Assembly (NCBI GenBank): GCA_963204845.1
Contig: CAUJIL010000022.1
Span: forward strand, 1 to 20,915
Direction: 5' to 3'
DNA length: 20,915 nucleotides
From: Pseudomonadota bacterium
Lineage (GTDB): Bacteria; Pseudomonadota; Gammaproteobacteria; Pseudomonadales; UBA5518
Shown: positions 20,400 to 20,915 of the stretch, piece after piece
How positions within the stretch are numbered: position 1 is the stretch's first letter
How the letters are laid out: each line of letters opens with the position of its first letter
Position numbers and translations under genes: made by a program
The notes under the pieces: generated by a model
Databases searched by the model: none
The model's input: only the letters and a program-made list of their open reading frames with translations
Told to the model about the DNA's origin: nothing

Positions 20400-20915
20400 A
20401 TGAGCGAGCCCCCCTCCCGCAAGGTCTTCGTGCAGACGCACGGCTGCCAGATGAACGAGTACGACTCGGCGCGCATGCTCGACCTGCTGCGCGAAAGCCA
20501 CGGCCTGCAGCCGGCGGCCAGCGCCGAAGAGGCCGACGTGCTGCTGTTGAACACCTGCTCGATCCGCGAGAAGGCGCAGGAGAAGGTGTTCCACCAGCTC
20601 GGGCGCTGGCGCAAGCTGAAGATCCAGCGCCCGGGGCTGGTGATCGGTGTCGGCGGCTGCGTCGCAAGCCAGGAAGGTGGCGACATCGGACGCCGGGCAC
20701 CCTACGTCGACCTGGTGTTCGGCCCGCAGACGCTGCACCGGCTGCCCGACCTGATCCGCGCGCGCCGCGAGTCCGGCCGGTCGCAGGTCGACTCGAGCTT
20801 CCCCGTGATCGAGAAATTCGACCACCTGCCGCCGCCGCGCGTCGAGGGCGCGAGCGCGTTCGTCTCGATCATGGAAGGCTGCAGCAAGTACTGCACGTTC
20901 TGCGTCGTCCCGTAC
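20400..20915 (+). CDS. miaB: tRNA-2-methylthio-N6-dimethylallyladenosine synthase, 5' part
   Basis: The first 172 codons are present; the window edge cuts the rest (full MiaB is about 450 aa). MiaB is a radical-SAM methylthiotransferase that converts i6A37 to ms2i6A37 in tRNAs reading UNN codons. The UPF0004 domain cysteines binding the auxiliary [4Fe-4S] cluster are C16 (THGCQMNEYDS), C53 (NTCSIREKA) and C87 (GGCVASQ); the radical-SAM C-x3-C-x2-C is C161, C165, C168 in MEGCSKYCTFCVVPY. The ATG at 20400 gives the standard N-terminus. Divergent from DUF1820. Confidence 0.96.
   Translation, partial: MSEPPSRKVFVQTHGCQMNEYDSARMLDLLRESHGLQPAASAEEADVLLLNTCSIREKAQEKVFHQLGRWRKLKIQRPGLVIGVGGCVASQEGGDIGRRAPYVDLVFGPQTLHRLPDLIRARRESGRSQVDSSFPVIEKFDHLPPPRVEGASAFVSIMEGCSKYCTFCVVPY

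Noticed and set aside
1..20915. CRISPR arrays, tRNA or rRNA genes
   Set aside because: The only short repeats are scattered REP hairpins without regular spacing; no tRNA cloverleaf or rRNA sequence was recognised.

Overview
This is a GC-rich (very high third-position GC) chromosomal window from a proteobacterium, most likely a gammaproteobacterium. The markers for that are gloC, yqcC, dinG, a DUF1820 gene divergent from miaB, the ybdL-yafV pair, and the retropepsin-like / UUP1 7TM / ATP-grasp operon. I cannot name a genus. Most of the window is ordinary core genome with short intergenic gaps, and no gene-free stretch exceeds 300 bases.

Layout. 1-1521: a REP-type palindrome and glycerol kinase (minus). 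1671-5420: a four-gene rightward run consisting of a proline-rich lipoprotein with a retropepsin-like DTG domain, a membrane protein with an inactive transglutaminase domain, an ATP-grasp ligase and a small periplasmic DUF6491-like protein. 5417-6211: REP palindromes, gloC and yqcC. 6524-8611: dinG, translationally coupled to yqcC. 8697-9632: a metallo-beta-lactamase (MBL) hydrolase convergent with an acyltransferase (9642-10793). 10888-11649: an enoyl-CoA hydratase-family enzyme, tail-overlapping a short AraC-type regulator.

12049-13848 is the one clearly accessory patch. It holds a decayed partial second copy of the yafV/ybdL region fused in frame to an IS91-family transposase remnant that has lost its HUH segment, followed by a RHH/ParE-type toxin-antitoxin pair with its own promoter and operator-like palindromes. 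The decayed copy and the intact copy form direct repeats around this patch and share a perfectly identical 103-bp tract.

13849-16678 is a tightly overlapping leftward operon: exported MBL hydrolase, methionine aminotransferase (YbdL) and omega-amidase (YafV). The last two complete glutamine-dependent transamination. 16813-18330 is an exported alkaline phosphatase. 18560-19834 is a type Ic aspartate-aminotransferase-like enzyme followed by another REP pair. 19927-20280 (DUF1820) and 20400 to the end (miaB, cut by the window edge) are divergent.

Most interesting points: (1) the REP palindromes begin with GTAG, and in four genes the TAG of that head is the stop codon; (2) the lipoprotein/7TM/ATP-grasp operon has an unusually long Pro/Glu linker and an inner-membrane retention signal on the protease; (3) the chimeric IS91-YafV open frame and the toxin-antitoxin pair sit between direct repeats.
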